From Aquibium carbonis (GTDB lineage: Bacteria; Pseudomonadota; Alphaproteobacteria; Rhizobiales; Rhizobiaceae): a stretch of DNA of 43,133 nucleotides. A model generated the notes under the pieces. That model did no database searches, was not told the DNA's origin, and was given only the letters and a program-made list of their open reading frames with translations. The stretch is from the NCBI RefSeq assembly GCF_003970795.1, contig NZ_RWKW01000007.1, positions 1 through 43,133 on the forward strand, read 5' to 3'. Shown here in pieces: positions 9,345 to 17,597 of the stretch (within the stretch, counting starts at the first letter, position 1; each line of letters begins with the position of its first letter). The position numbers were made by a program, and so were the translations under genes.

Positions 9345-10541
9345 ATGAATGCCGTGTGGATGAAGAGGCTCGGCTACGCGCTGGCGGTCGCCGCGATCGC
9401 CGCCGTCTTTGCCTGGGCGCTGCGCGAGCCGCCGGCGCTCGTCGACGTCGCGACCGTCGCCGAGGGACCGATGCGGGTGACGATCCGCGAGGAAGGCCGC
9501 ACCCGCGTTCGCGATATCTACACCGTCTCGGCGCCCATTGCCGGGCATCTGTCGCGCACGGTTCTCGAGGAAGGCGACGCGGTGGTGGCGGGCGAGACGA
9601 TCGTGGCCGCGATCCACCCGCTCGATCCGCCGCTGATCGACCGGCGCACGGAAGCGGAACTGCAGGCCGCGCGCGATGCGGCACAGTCGGGCGTGGGCAT
9701 CGCCGAAAGCGAGCTGCAGCGCGTCGAGACGGGACTGCAGCTCGCCGAGGACGAACTGGCGCGGGCGATAAGGCTGTTCGGGCCGGGCGTGATCTCGGAG
9801 AGCGCGCTGCAGAGAGCGCAGAACCAGGTGGACCTGAACAAGGCGGCCGTGGAGGCCGCCCGCGCCACCGTCGCCTTCCGGCGCGCCGAACTGGCGAGCG
9901 CGGAGGCCCGCCTGCTGATGCCCTCGCCCCGAGGCGAAGGAGAGGACAGCTGCTGCGTCAGCCTGATGGCGCCGATCGATGGTTCCGTGCTGGCCGTCCA
10001 CGCGCAGAGCGCGCAGGCCGTGACGCCGGGAACCCGCATCGCCGACGTGGGCGACACGTCACGGCTCGAAGTGGTGGTCGACCTGCTTTCCTCCGATGCG
10101 GTGCGCATCACCCCCGGGACCGAAGCGGCGATCACCGGCTGGGGCGGCGACGCGGCCCTTCCGGCGGTGGTCCGGCGCGTCGACCCGGCCGCCTTCACCA
10201 AGGTCTCCGCGCTGGGCATCGAGGAACAGCGCGTCAACGCGGTGCTGGATCTCGAGGCCGGCGACCCGCGGCTCGGCCATGGCTACCGGATCTTTGCCGA
10301 GATGACGGTCTGGAACTGCGATCTCTGCCTCACCGTGCCGGTTCCGGCGCTGTTTCGCAGCGGCGGCGACTGGAACGTCTTCGTGCTCGAAAATGATCGA
10401 CTGCGGCAGGCGCCGGTCGGGATCGGACGCATGAACGACGAGGTTGCGCAGGTGCTGAGCGGGCTTGCGGCGGGCGACAGGATCGTGCTGCATCCGGGCG
10501 ATACGCTGGCCGACGGCGGCAGCGCGCAGCCTCGAAACTGA
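9345..10541 (+). CDS. HlyD/MacA-type periplasmic adaptor subunit
   Basis: This membrane-fusion protein links an inner-membrane ABC exporter to an outer-membrane channel. It has 398 residues: an uncleaved N-terminal anchor helix (about 9-27), a first lipoyl half with APIAGHLSRTVLEEGDAVVAGE (about 64-85), an alpha-hairpin coiled coil rich in Ala, Glu and Arg (about 103-190), and a second lipoyl half with SLMAPIDGSVL. A beta-barrel domain and a C-terminal membrane-proximal domain ending GDRIVLHPGDTLADG follow. An unusual loop near residue 190 (PSPRGEGEDSCC) holds a vicinal Cys pair at the lipoyl junction. It starts 3 bp after the permease stop and closes the operon. Confidence 0.92.
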   Translation: MNAVWMKRLGYALAVAAIAAVFAWALREPPALVDVATVAEGPMRVTIREEGRTRVRDIYTVSAPIAGHLSRTVLEEGDAVVAGETIVAAIHPLDPPLIDRRTEAELQAARDAAQSGVGIAESELQRVETGLQLAEDELARAIRLFGPGVISESALQRAQNQVDLNKAAVEAARATVAFRRAELASAEARLLMPSPRGEGEDSCCVSLMAPIDGSVLAVHAQSAQAVTPGTRIADVGDTSRLEVVVDLLSSDAVRITPGTEAAITGWGGDAALPAVVRRVDPAAFTKVSALGIEEQRVNAVLDLEAGDPRLGHGYRIFAEMTVWNCDLCLTVPVPALFRSGGDWNVFVLENDRLRQAPVGIGRMNDEVAQVLSGLAAGDRIVLHPGDTLADGGSAQPRN

Positions 10542-10844
10542 GGCCAGCCGCAGGCCGGTCGCTCTCACTTGCCGGGGCGCCCCGACTTTCTGAGGCCGAT
10601 GGAGCGCATGAATTCCATCGATTTCTTATATTAGTGGAATTATTTCGAGTTTTGGCGCTGTCGTTGCATTTTTGCAACGCACCCCGCAAATGTGGCGGGC
10701 GACCATCATTTAGAAACTCGATTTTTATTGATTAGCGTTCGGGCCGGGAGCACCACAACCGGGAGAGCGGGTTGCCGCCGCATTCGGGCAGCCGACGGGA
10801 CAAGGGGCGGCCCGCTTTCGAAACACGAACCAGGAAACACACAG
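10542..10844. other. Intergenic region upstream of porin 2
   Basis: These 303 bp hold no convincing gene. The stretch 10600-10740 is markedly AT-rich and is the likely porin promoter and leader. It contains the inverted repeat at 10662-10679. No terminator for the ABC operon is obvious. Confidence 0.6.
10662..10679. promoter_or_regulatory. Inverted repeat CGTTGCA-TTTT-TGCAACG before porin 2
   Basis: A perfect 7-bp inverted repeat with a TTTT spacer lies about 165 bp upstream of the porin ATG. The core GTTGC-N6-GCAAC recurs with the same spacing upstream of the tandem-barrel OMP at 26612-26627. This suggests a regulator site rather than a terminator; the regulator is not identified. Confidence 0.45.
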
Positions 10845-11936
10845 ATGAACCTGAAACTTGCCCTCGGGTCGGTCGCCGCCCTGATGACCGTCAACACAGC
10901 CTATGCGGCGGACGCGATCGTGATCGCCGAGCCCGAGCCGGTGGAATATGTGCGCGTCTGCGACGCGTTCGGCGCCGGCTTCTTCTACATCCCCGGGACC
11001 GAGACCTGCCTGCGCTTCGACGGCTACGTCCGCATGCAGATCGGCGCACGGGGCGGCAGCGACTATGACCTCGGCAACTACGAAGGCGACTATGCCGAAG
11101 GCTGGCGCTTCACCACGCGCGCCCGCCTGAACGTCGACACGCGTTCGGAGACCGAACTCGGTACGCTGCGCGGCTTCATCCGCATCCAGGCCGACGCGAC
11201 CAGCAACGCCGATGCCGCCTACGGCATGGATCAGGCGATGGTGCAGCTGGGCGGCTTCTACGTCGGCTACACCGACTCGGCCTTCGCTGCCCCGTGGGGC
11301 CTGCCGGGCATTTCGCGCTTCGGCATCCTGCACACCGATGACGGTGGCCAGTACGCCTCGCAGCAGCGCCAGCAGATCGGCTATGCCTTCAACGGCGGCA
11401 ACGGCCTCTTCGGCTCTCTGACGCTCGAAGACGACGTGCTCGGCGGCGAAGGCTACATGCCCGACGTCGTCGGCGTCATCGGCGTCTCCCAGGGTTGGGG
11501 CGGCGCCTGGGCCAAGGTCGGCTACGACGAATCGGCCGAGGAGTTCGGCCTCGTCGGCGGCGCGCAGTACAACATTCCGTCGCTGCCGGGCTCGTCGATC
11601 CGCCTCGGCGTGTTCTACGCCTCGGGCGTGAACATGTACGCGCTGGACATGCCGGTCAGCGGCGGCGGTTCCAGCGACCAGGGCACGGTGGAGTGGTCGG
11701 TGGCCGCTTCCTACCTGCACAAGCTGAACGCCCAGTGGAGCGCGACCGTCGGCGGCCAGTACTTCGAGGAGTTCAGCGGCGACAACGCCTACCTGCTGCA
11801 GGCAGCCGTGATCTGGGTGCCGGTGACCAACTTCGAAGTCCGCCTGGAAGGCATGTACGCCAACGAGGAAAACCTCCTCAACGGCGAGGACGACGACACC
11901 TGGTCGGGCCTCCTGCGCTTCACGCGCTATTTCTGA
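10845..11936 (+). CDS. Omp2-type porin (complete)
   Basis: This is an outer-membrane porin of 363 residues with a signal peptide (1-22, cleavage after AYA). The mature start has the order-typical DAIVIAEPEPVEYVRVCD and the FFYIPGTETCLRFDGYVRMQIG segment, which supplies the two conserved cysteines. The barrel ends in RFTRYF. The C-terminal 200 residues are nearly the same as those of the truncated porin at 2-652 and less similar to the porin at 12365. ATG 10845 begins the signal peptide; the frame is open upstream but that part is non-coding in character. It has its own AT-rich leader and a strong terminator, so it is monocistronic. Confidence 0.96.
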   Translation: MNLKLALGSVAALMTVNTAYAADAIVIAEPEPVEYVRVCDAFGAGFFYIPGTETCLRFDGYVRMQIGARGGSDYDLGNYEGDYAEGWRFTTRARLNVDTRSETELGTLRGFIRIQADATSNADAAYGMDQAMVQLGGFYVGYTDSAFAAPWGLPGISRFGILHTDDGGQYASQQRQQIGYAFNGGNGLFGSLTLEDDVLGGEGYMPDVVGVIGVSQGWGGAWAKVGYDESAEEFGLVGGAQYNIPSLPGSSIRLGVFYASGVNMYALDMPVSGGGSSDQGTVEWSVAASYLHKLNAQWSATVGGQYFEEFSGDNAYLLQAAVIWVPVTNFEVRLEGMYANEENLLNGEDDDTWSGLLRFTRYF

Positions 11937-11960
11937 TCAAGCCTGACCTCCCAAGGCTGG

Positions 11961-11992
11961 GGCCCGCGACATCCGTGTCGCGGGCCTTTTCG
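11961..11992 (+). terminator. Rho-independent terminator of porin 2
   Basis: An 11-bp perfect stem (11961-11971 with 11976-11986), a TCCG tetraloop and a TTTT tail lie 25 bp after the stop. Confidence 0.93.
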
Positions 11993-12174
11993 TTTGCGCC
12001 ACGACCCGCCTCGAGCCGTGCCGGGTACAACCTGATTCGGCCTTGCGGCGCGAATCAGCCTGGGTCGACGATTCCACCCAGGATTGGCCCTGCCCAGCGA
12101 ATGGGCGATTGCTCTTTCGCATTGCAGCATCGCCCGCGGCCGAACGGAGGGCGGCCCGCTTTTCGTCACATTCT

Positions 12175-12203
12175 TGCAACATTCGGCCACATTCGATGTT
12201 GCA
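12175..12203. promoter_or_regulatory. Inverted repeat TGCAACAT-N13-ATGTTGCA before porin 3
   Basis: Perfect 8-bp arms are separated by 13 bp, about 165 bp upstream of the porin ATG. The left side reads TGCAACATTCGG, the same 12 bases found upstream of the OMP gene (26622-26633). It is a candidate operator shared by outer-membrane genes. Confidence 0.45.
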
Positions 12204-12364
12204 CCGCACCGATCGCCTCGAATTGCGATTGCCCCGCTAATCCGACTAAGCGATCTTCAACCCGAAGGCGACGATCGAGACGGGTTCACGGGGCAGCGTG
12301 CAGTTCGCGCAAACGGGAACGGCGGACCGGCTTTCGGATGATTCAGCGGTTTGGGACACGCGAC

Positions 12365-13450
12365 ATGAAGATCAAGAATTTCCTCCTTGGAACGGCTGCG
12401 GCTCTGGTGAGCAGCAGCGCCTATGCGGCCGATGCGATCGTGATCGCCGAGCCGGAGCCGGTCGAGTACGTGCGCGTCTGCGACATGTACGGCGCGGGCT
12501 TCTTCTACATTCCCGGCACCGAGACCTGCCTGAAGTTCTCGGGTGAGATCTTCTTCCAGGTCGGCACCGAAGGCTACCGGAACGAGGGCGACAGCCCGGA
12601 CTACCTGACCTACGCCTCCAACCCCGGTTCGGGCGGCTGGCTGCCGACGACCCGCGCCCGCCTGCAGGTCGATGCCCGTTCGAGCACCGAATGGGGCACG
12701 CTGCGCGCCATGATGCGCGTGCAGGCCGATGGCGGCGACAACACGGATGCCGGCTACGTGATGGACAACGCGATCGTCCAGCTCGGCGGCCTGCGCGTCG
12801 GCTACACCGAGACGGTGTTCAACGACTCGATCGGCGCCGGCGTGGCGTCCTACGGCTCGCATTCCTGGGGCTCGATGAGCTACGGCTACCGCAAGGTGCA
12901 GGGCATCTCCTACAGCTACGGTTCCGACCAGGCCTTCGCCGCGACGATCGCGCTCGAGAACGACGATCTCGAAGGCGACGGCTACATGCCCGACGTCGTG
13001 CTCGCGGCCAGCTACAACCAGAGCTGGGGCGCCGTGTGGGGCAAGGTCGGCTATGACGAGAGCATGGACGGCTTCGGCGCCACGCTCGGCCTGCACTACA
13101 ACATTCCGGGCTTCGAAGGCTCGTCGTTCCGCCTGATCGGCTACTACGCCGACAGCGACAACGTCTTCGGCGTGGGAAGCCCGAGCGGCAACTCCGAGTA
13201 CTCGGTGCTGGCCTCCTACTACCACCAGTTCACCGAGAAGTTCGGCGCGTCGGTCGGCTTCCAGTACTTCAACGACTTCTACCTGACGGGAACCGACATC
13301 AGCACCGGCATCGATGGCTACAGCGCCGAGCTGAACCTGGTCTACACGCCTGTCGAGAACCTCGAGATCCGCTCCGAGATCTACTACGACAAGGTCGACG
13401 ACCTGGACGGAACACCTTCGGGCTTCCTGCGCCTGACGCGCTTCTTCTGA
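12365..13450 (+). CDS. Omp2-type porin (divergent paralogue)
   Basis: This 361-residue outer-membrane porin has a signal peptide (1-22, ending AYA) and a mature start almost the same as that of porin 2 through FFYIPGTETCLKFSG. Beyond that it diverges: it carries a glycine/serine/tyrosine-rich central segment (SYGSHSWGSMSYGYRKVQGISYSYG) where porin 2 has the APWGLPGISRFGI loop. This is the region that folds into the pore-constricting loop in this family, so pore selectivity probably differs, which is an inference. It ends RLTRFF. It has its own leader and terminator. Confidence 0.95.
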   Translation: MKIKNFLLGTAAALVSSSAYAADAIVIAEPEPVEYVRVCDMYGAGFFYIPGTETCLKFSGEIFFQVGTEGYRNEGDSPDYLTYASNPGSGGWLPTTRARLQVDARSSTEWGTLRAMMRVQADGGDNTDAGYVMDNAIVQLGGLRVGYTETVFNDSIGAGVASYGSHSWGSMSYGYRKVQGISYSYGSDQAFAATIALENDDLEGDGYMPDVVLAASYNQSWGAVWGKVGYDESMDGFGATLGLHYNIPGFEGSSFRLIGYYADSDNVFGVGSPSGNSEYSVLASYYHQFTEKFGASVGFQYFNDFYLTGTDISTGIDGYSAELNLVYTPVENLEIRSEIYYDKVDDLDGTPSGFLRLTRFF

Positions 13451-13478
13451 TCCGCTCTTCCTGAGGCGGGGGCCTTTG

Positions 13479-13507
13479 AAACCCGGCGGGCAACCGCCGG
13501 GTTTTTC
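13479..13507 (+). terminator. Rho-independent terminator of porin 3
   Basis: A GC-rich stem (13481-13489 with 13494-13502, extended by A:T pairs) with a GCAA-type loop and a T-run starts 29 bp after the porin stop. Confidence 0.92.
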
Positions 13508-13533
13508 GTTGCGCGGGAGGGCGAGGCGCACCT

Positions 13534-14733
13534 ATGGATGGACACGACGCCATCCGGAGCCGAGTTCGCATGTCCGACGCCTTTTCCCGCAGCGACGTTC
13601 GCCTCGCCAACTGGCGAACCCATCCGTTCAATCGCTGGACGTTCCAGAACGTGCGCGAAATCGTGCCGACCGTCGAAATCGCGGCCGCGCGCGGCGAGAC
13701 GGAGGCATCGCCGGGCGCCGGCCCGCTTCCCGGCCTCGACCTCTCCTTGCCGGACGGCAGCCGGATCGCCGCGCTCGACCACCTGGCGCAATCGCATGGC
13801 GACGCCTTCGTGGCGATGAAGGACGGCCGGCTGGTCGCCGAATGGCATGCGCCGCACGCCGACCCCGACGCGCCGCACCTGATCTTTTCGGTGTCCAAGT
13901 CGGTGACCGGGCTTCTGGCCGGGATTGCCGCGGCCGACGGCGCGCTCGACCCCGATGCGCCGATCACGACCTATCTGGACGTGCCGCCGGGCGGCGCCTA
14001 TCACGACGCCACGGTGCGACATCTCCTCGACATGACCGTCAGCCTTTCGTTCGAGGAAAACTATCTCGACCGGCAGAGCGACTTCGACCGCTATCGCCGC
14101 GCCATGCTGTGGAACCCCGAGCACGAGGCCGGACAGGACGAAACGCTGGAAGAGGTGCTGGTGTCGTTGCCCAGGGCCGCGCATCCGCACGGCACGCGCT
14201 TCCACTATGCCTCGCCGAACACGGATCTGCTCGGCCTGGTGATCGAACGGGCGACCGGCACGCGCTTTCACGCTTATCTGCGGGATCGTCTCTGGCGGCA
14301 TCTCGGCGGGCGCGGGGCCGCGAACGTGACGGTGGACCGCGCCGGCACCGCACGCGCGGCCGGCGGCATCTCGGTGACGGCACGGGACCTGGCCCGCCTC
14401 GGCCAGATGATGCTCGATGGCGGCGCGGCCGGCGGCCGGCAGGTGGTGCCCGCCGACTGGGTCGAGGACATCCGCACCAAGGGCGACCGCCAGGCATGGG
14501 TTGCGGGCGACTTTGCCGGCCTGTTCGGCAAGGGCCGCTACCGGTCCTGCTGGTACGACACGGGCGACGACCATGGCAGCCTGGCGGCGATCGGCATCCA
14601 CGAGCAGTGGATCTGGATCGACCCGACGCGCCGCGTGGTGCTGGTCAAGCTGTCGTCGCGGCCGGAACCCAGCCACGAACCGTCCACGCTGCGGGAAAAA
14701 TCGGTCCTGCGCCAGATCGCGCGGCTGATCTGA
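13534..14733 (+). CDS. Beta-lactamase-fold serine hydrolase
   Basis: This is a class C beta-lactamase/esterase-family (COG1680) serine hydrolase of 399 residues. The SxxK nucleophile motif is SVSK at 119-122, inside LIFSVSKSVTGLLAG. The second motif is the tyrosine of HYASPNTDLLG near 225. The C-terminal part has AAGGISVTARDLARLGQMM and the late WIWIDPTRRVVLVKLSS strand. No signal peptide is seen, so a cytoplasmic location is likely. GAGG seven bases before ATG 13534 supports this start; ATG 13570 is an alternative. Substrates in this family range from esters to small amides and cannot be predicted here. Confidence 0.9.
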   Translation: MDGHDAIRSRVRMSDAFSRSDVRLANWRTHPFNRWTFQNVREIVPTVEIAAARGETEASPGAGPLPGLDLSLPDGSRIAALDHLAQSHGDAFVAMKDGRLVAEWHAPHADPDAPHLIFSVSKSVTGLLAGIAAADGALDPDAPITTYLDVPPGGAYHDATVRHLLDMTVSLSFEENYLDRQSDFDRYRRAMLWNPEHEAGQDETLEEVLVSLPRAAHPHGTRFHYASPNTDLLGLVIERATGTRFHAYLRDRLWRHLGGRGAANVTVDRAGTARAAGGISVTARDLARLGQMMLDGGAAGGRQVVPADWVEDIRTKGDRQAWVAGDFAGLFGKGRYRSCWYDTGDDHGSLAAIGIHEQWIWIDPTRRVVLVKLSSRPEPSHEPSTLREKSVLRQIARLI

Positions 14734-14754
14734 CGATGCCTTGACGGGCGTCCG

Positions 14755-16335
14755 CTACTCGGCCGCCCTGGCGTGTTCGACGTCCTGCTGCGTCAGCGTG
14801 ATCACGGTGTGGAAGCGCGTGCCGCCCTCGAAGGAATAGACCGGTTCGCTGCCGTCCAGCTGGATCAGCAATGCCCTGACCAAGCGGCCCCCAAGACCGC
14901 TCGTGGCCAGCATGGGGTCGAAGCCGACACCGTCGTCGCCGATCGTGAGGTCGGCCTGGTCGGTCCCCCTGGCCTTGAAGGCGATGCGGATCTTGCCCGC
15001 GCGCCCTTCGGGAAAGGCATATTTCAGCGCATTGGTGACGACCTCGTTGACGACGAGCGCCAGCGGCGTGGCCTGGTCGTGATGCAGCACCACGGGGTCG
15101 ATGTCATAGTCGATCTCGACGGGCTGGGCAAAGGCGTCGCTGAGGGGCGTCACGATCGCCGGGATCAAGGTGTCGGCGTTCACTTCCGCGAACTGGTCGA
15201 GCCTGTACAGGTGCTCGTGAACGGCGGTCATCGCCGTGATGCGGCCTTGCAGGTCGGCCTTGAGCTGGTGCGGCAGGCCGTGCAGCCGGACGAGCGACAT
15301 GATCGACTGGAGATTGTTCTTCACGCGGTGATGCGTGTCGCGCACCAGCATGCGGTTGAGCTCGAGCGTTTCCATCAGCCGCTGCTGGCGATCCCGATCG
15401 CGGCGCAGGAGGCGCAGGATGAAGAAGGTCGCGAAGAGCAGTCCGAGCGCTGTCGGCACGGCGAAGGCCAGGGTGATGGTCGTGTTGCGCCGGAACTGCG
15501 CGAAGGCGGTCTCGGTCGACACGCTCGCCAAGGCCACCAGCGGCGTCCCCATGATGCGGCGATATCCGACGACGCGCGCGACGCCGTCTGCCGGGGATAT
15601 CGCCGGATAGGTGCCCTCGTCGCTTTCCACGAGGTGCTGCGTGAACAGTTCGTAGTTCGAGAGGTCGAGCGGGCCGTCGGCCAGCGGGTAGCGCGCCACG
15701 AGCTGGCCGTCCTCGCGCAAAACGCTCACCGTGGAATTGGCATCGAACGAGAGCGAGCGCCAGATGGCGCGAAACAGCTCTACCTCGAATGACAGGATCG
15801 CCACGCCCTGGAAGGCACCGCCACGCTCCAGCCGGCGGCTGAACACGAAGATCTGCCTGCCGTCCAGACGGCTGACCAGCAACGGCGAGACGTGGAAGCT
15901 GGCGCCCGCGGCCGGAGCCGCAAAATATTCGCGGTCGCGGATGTCGATCGGCTGGACGCCGGCATCGGTGGAGAACAGGGTCGAGCCGTCGGCCGCCACG
16001 ACATAGGCCTTGACGTTGCCGGGCAGTCGATCCACCGCGCCGCGGATCCGCTCGGCCACGCTTCCCGACCCTTCGGAGATGTCGAGACCCAGGGCATCGT
16101 CGATCCGCCCGAGGGCCTGGCGCGACAGTTCGGTGATCCAGCCGACATTGGTGGCGACCACCTGCGACGCGGCGACGGCACGCGCCTCGGCCGACAGCTG
16201 CGCAGCCTCGCGTTCGCGCAACAGCGAAACCGTCAGCACGACCACGAACAGGGCGAACATCAGCACGATCAACGTGGTCGCGGCCCGCAGCGTTCGCGAA
16301 CCCGTCGGGGCGCGAGCCCCGTTCACCTCAGCCAA
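14755..16335 (-). CDS. Sensor histidine kinase, HisKA_2 (HWE-related) type
   Basis: This is a membrane sensor kinase of about 526 residues. An N-terminal TM helix (LIVLMFALFVVVLTVSLL) is followed by a periplasmic dCache-like domain containing RDREYFAAPAAG and the SRLDGRQIFVFSRRL strand, a second TM helix (ITLAFAVPTALGLLFATFFI), then the phosphoacceptor region DTHHRVKNNLQSIMSLVRLH. The HATPase domain shows NEVVTNALKYAF (N box) and IGDDGVGFD (G1 box). GTG 16365 is an open in-frame start, but TTG 16335 has GGAGG five bases upstream and is preferred. No response regulator is adjacent; such kinases often act in general stress signalling, which is an inference only. Confidence 0.92.
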   Translation of the reverse strand: MAEVNGARAPTGSRTLRAATTLIVLMFALFVVVLTVSLLREREAAQLSAEARAVAASQVVATNVGWITELSRQALGRIDDALGLDISEGSGSVAERIRGAVDRLPGNVKAYVVAADGSTLFSTDAGVQPIDIRDREYFAAPAAGASFHVSPLLVSRLDGRQIFVFSRRLERGGAFQGVAILSFEVELFRAIWRSLSFDANSTVSVLREDGQLVARYPLADGPLDLSNYELFTQHLVESDEGTYPAISPADGVARVVGYRRIMGTPLVALASVSTETAFAQFRRNTTITLAFAVPTALGLLFATFFILRLLRRDRDRQQRLMETLELNRMLVRDTHHRVKNNLQSIMSLVRLHGLPHQLKADLQGRITAMTAVHEHLYRLDQFAEVNADTLIPAIVTPLSDAFAQPVEIDYDIDPVVLHHDQATPLALVVNEVVTNALKYAFPEGRAGKIRIAFKARGTDQADLTIGDDGVGFDPMLATSGLGGRLVRALLIQLDGSEPVYSFEGGTRFHTVITLTQQDVEHARAAE

Positions 16336-16456
16336 GCCTACCTCCGTCCGCCATTCCCTCCGCACATTCTAGGACACCCGGAACCCAGGCAACAACCCTT
16401 GTGTACAACATGCCGCGAACGCGGCCCAAAACCCGCCGCCGGGACGGGGGTGCGAC

Positions 16457-16480
16457 GGCGCCGGGCAGACGTCCGGCGCC
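16457..16480 (-). other. GC-rich hairpin between the secreted-protein and kinase genes
   Basis: Perfect 8-bp arms GGCGCCGG/CCGGCGCC are separated by 8 bp. It lies just after the secreted-protein stop on the minus strand. There is no T-run, so it is at best a weak terminator or processing hairpin. Confidence 0.4.
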
Positions 16481-16504
16481 CCGCGAGCCTTGACATGCGG
16501 CCCG

Positions 16505-17293
16505 TCAGCGCTCGGCGGCGATGGCACTCGACACGAGGGTGCCCTTGAGCACGGCGAGAAGGCTGACGAGGATTTCGTTGGCCGGGCTTTCGCTCCTGGC
16601 GGCGATGGTGGCGAAATCCATGCCCGAATCGGGCTCGGCGAGGAACCTGCCGCCGACGACGCGAACGTCCTGCCGCCAGGCCGGCATCGTGCGGGACCGG
16701 GCGAGCTCTTCCATGCGGGCGAGATCGAGCGCGGCCTGCCGGCTCGCGGCGAGCTCGACATAGCGCGCCTGGTAGATTTCGGCCTCCGAGGGCGGACGCG
16801 GCGTGGGGACGGGGATGGATCCGTCGGCTGTGAGAACCGGCGCGTCGACGCGGGCGGGCCTTGCCGCCTGGCGTTGAACTGCTCGGGGGGCGGACCGTTC
16901 CATGCAGCCATTGACGCGCAAGGCGGACGTGAGCCTCGCCCGTTCGCGGCGCAGCTCGTTGCCGGCACGGCCCGTGGCCCCGGCCGACGAGTGCCGCAGA
17001 TCATGGATGCGCTGGGCGTGCACGCGGCAATGCGTGTCGTGCGGCGATGCGGAACCCGTGGGCCCGCAGCCCGCGGCGCGCGACTGGCGGACGGCGCGGT
17101 CGAGCCGGCTCGTGTCGTGGCGGGGCGCCGCCGCGACCGAAGCCAACCGGGCCTCGATGCTTTGGCAGATGCCGGAGGCCGCCGAAGCCGACGTGGTGGC
17201 CGGCATGACGGCCAGCGCGGGGAGGACGACGGCGAAGGCGTGCAGGCTCTTCCGCGCGAAGGATGCCCGAGGTTTCATCCAAAGCGGTATCAT
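16505..17293 (-). CDS. Secreted hypothetical protein, possibly DUF2865-like
   Basis: This 262-residue protein is predicted to be exported: a basic start (MKPRASFARK) precedes a hydrophobic run and an AxA-type cleavage site in SASAAS. The mature region opens with ICQSIEARLASV and later AVRQSRAAGCG, cysteines spaced around a helix as in DUF2865 proteins of Hyphomicrobiales. That assignment is tentative. A basic middle section, a proline-rich linker (VPTPRPPSEAE) and a helical C-terminus follow. The start at 17293 is chosen because it begins the signal peptide; the frame stays open upstream to 17506 without coding character. Its function is unknown. It lies upstream of the kinase on the same strand with a 169-bp gap. 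Confidence 0.7.
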   Translation of the reverse strand: MIPLWMKPRASFARKSLHAFAVVLPALAVMPATTSASAASGICQSIEARLASVAAAPRHDTSRLDRAVRQSRAAGCGPTGSASPHDTHCRVHAQRIHDLRHSSAGATGRAGNELRRERARLTSALRVNGCMERSAPRAVQRQAARPARVDAPVLTADGSIPVPTPRPPSEAEIYQARYVELAASRQAALDLARMEELARSRTMPAWRQDVRVVGGRFLAEPDSGMDFATIAARSESPANEILVSLLAVLKGTLVSSAIAAER

Positions 17294-17597
17294 GGTGCAA
17301 ATTCTCCCTTTCCCGCCGCACGAGGCGCGGCGGGCATGTGGCATCGTTGGTGATGGTCGGCAGGGTGCGTCGGACACCAGCTTGCCGAAACAATGCCGCA
17401 AAGTGGCCGAAGTTCCCGCCTTGGGCGTGGATCCCGTGCGCCGTTTCCGGCGCCTGCCGCTTCTGGTTGGCACGGGCCTGCCAGTCTTGGTTATCCTGGG
17501 TTGCAAAGGGCGTTGCCGCGACGCGGCGTGCCCCTTTTCATCGCCGTGTTTATCGGCTTAGTGTCCGCGCGGATTTTCCCGCCCCGGATCGCCGAAC
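17294..17597. other. Divergent intergenic region
   Basis: These 304 bp separate the secreted protein (minus strand) from the aminotransferase (plus strand). A small perfect hairpin, GCGCCG-TTTC-CGGCGC, lies at 17438-17453. No gene or clear promoter consensus was seen. Confidence 0.5.

Larger units (their letters stand above)
11937..12364. other. Intergenic region between porins 2 and 3
   Basis: These 428 bp hold the terminator of porin 2, the inverted repeat at 12175-12203 and the leader of porin 3. No small gene was convincing. Confidence 0.6.
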
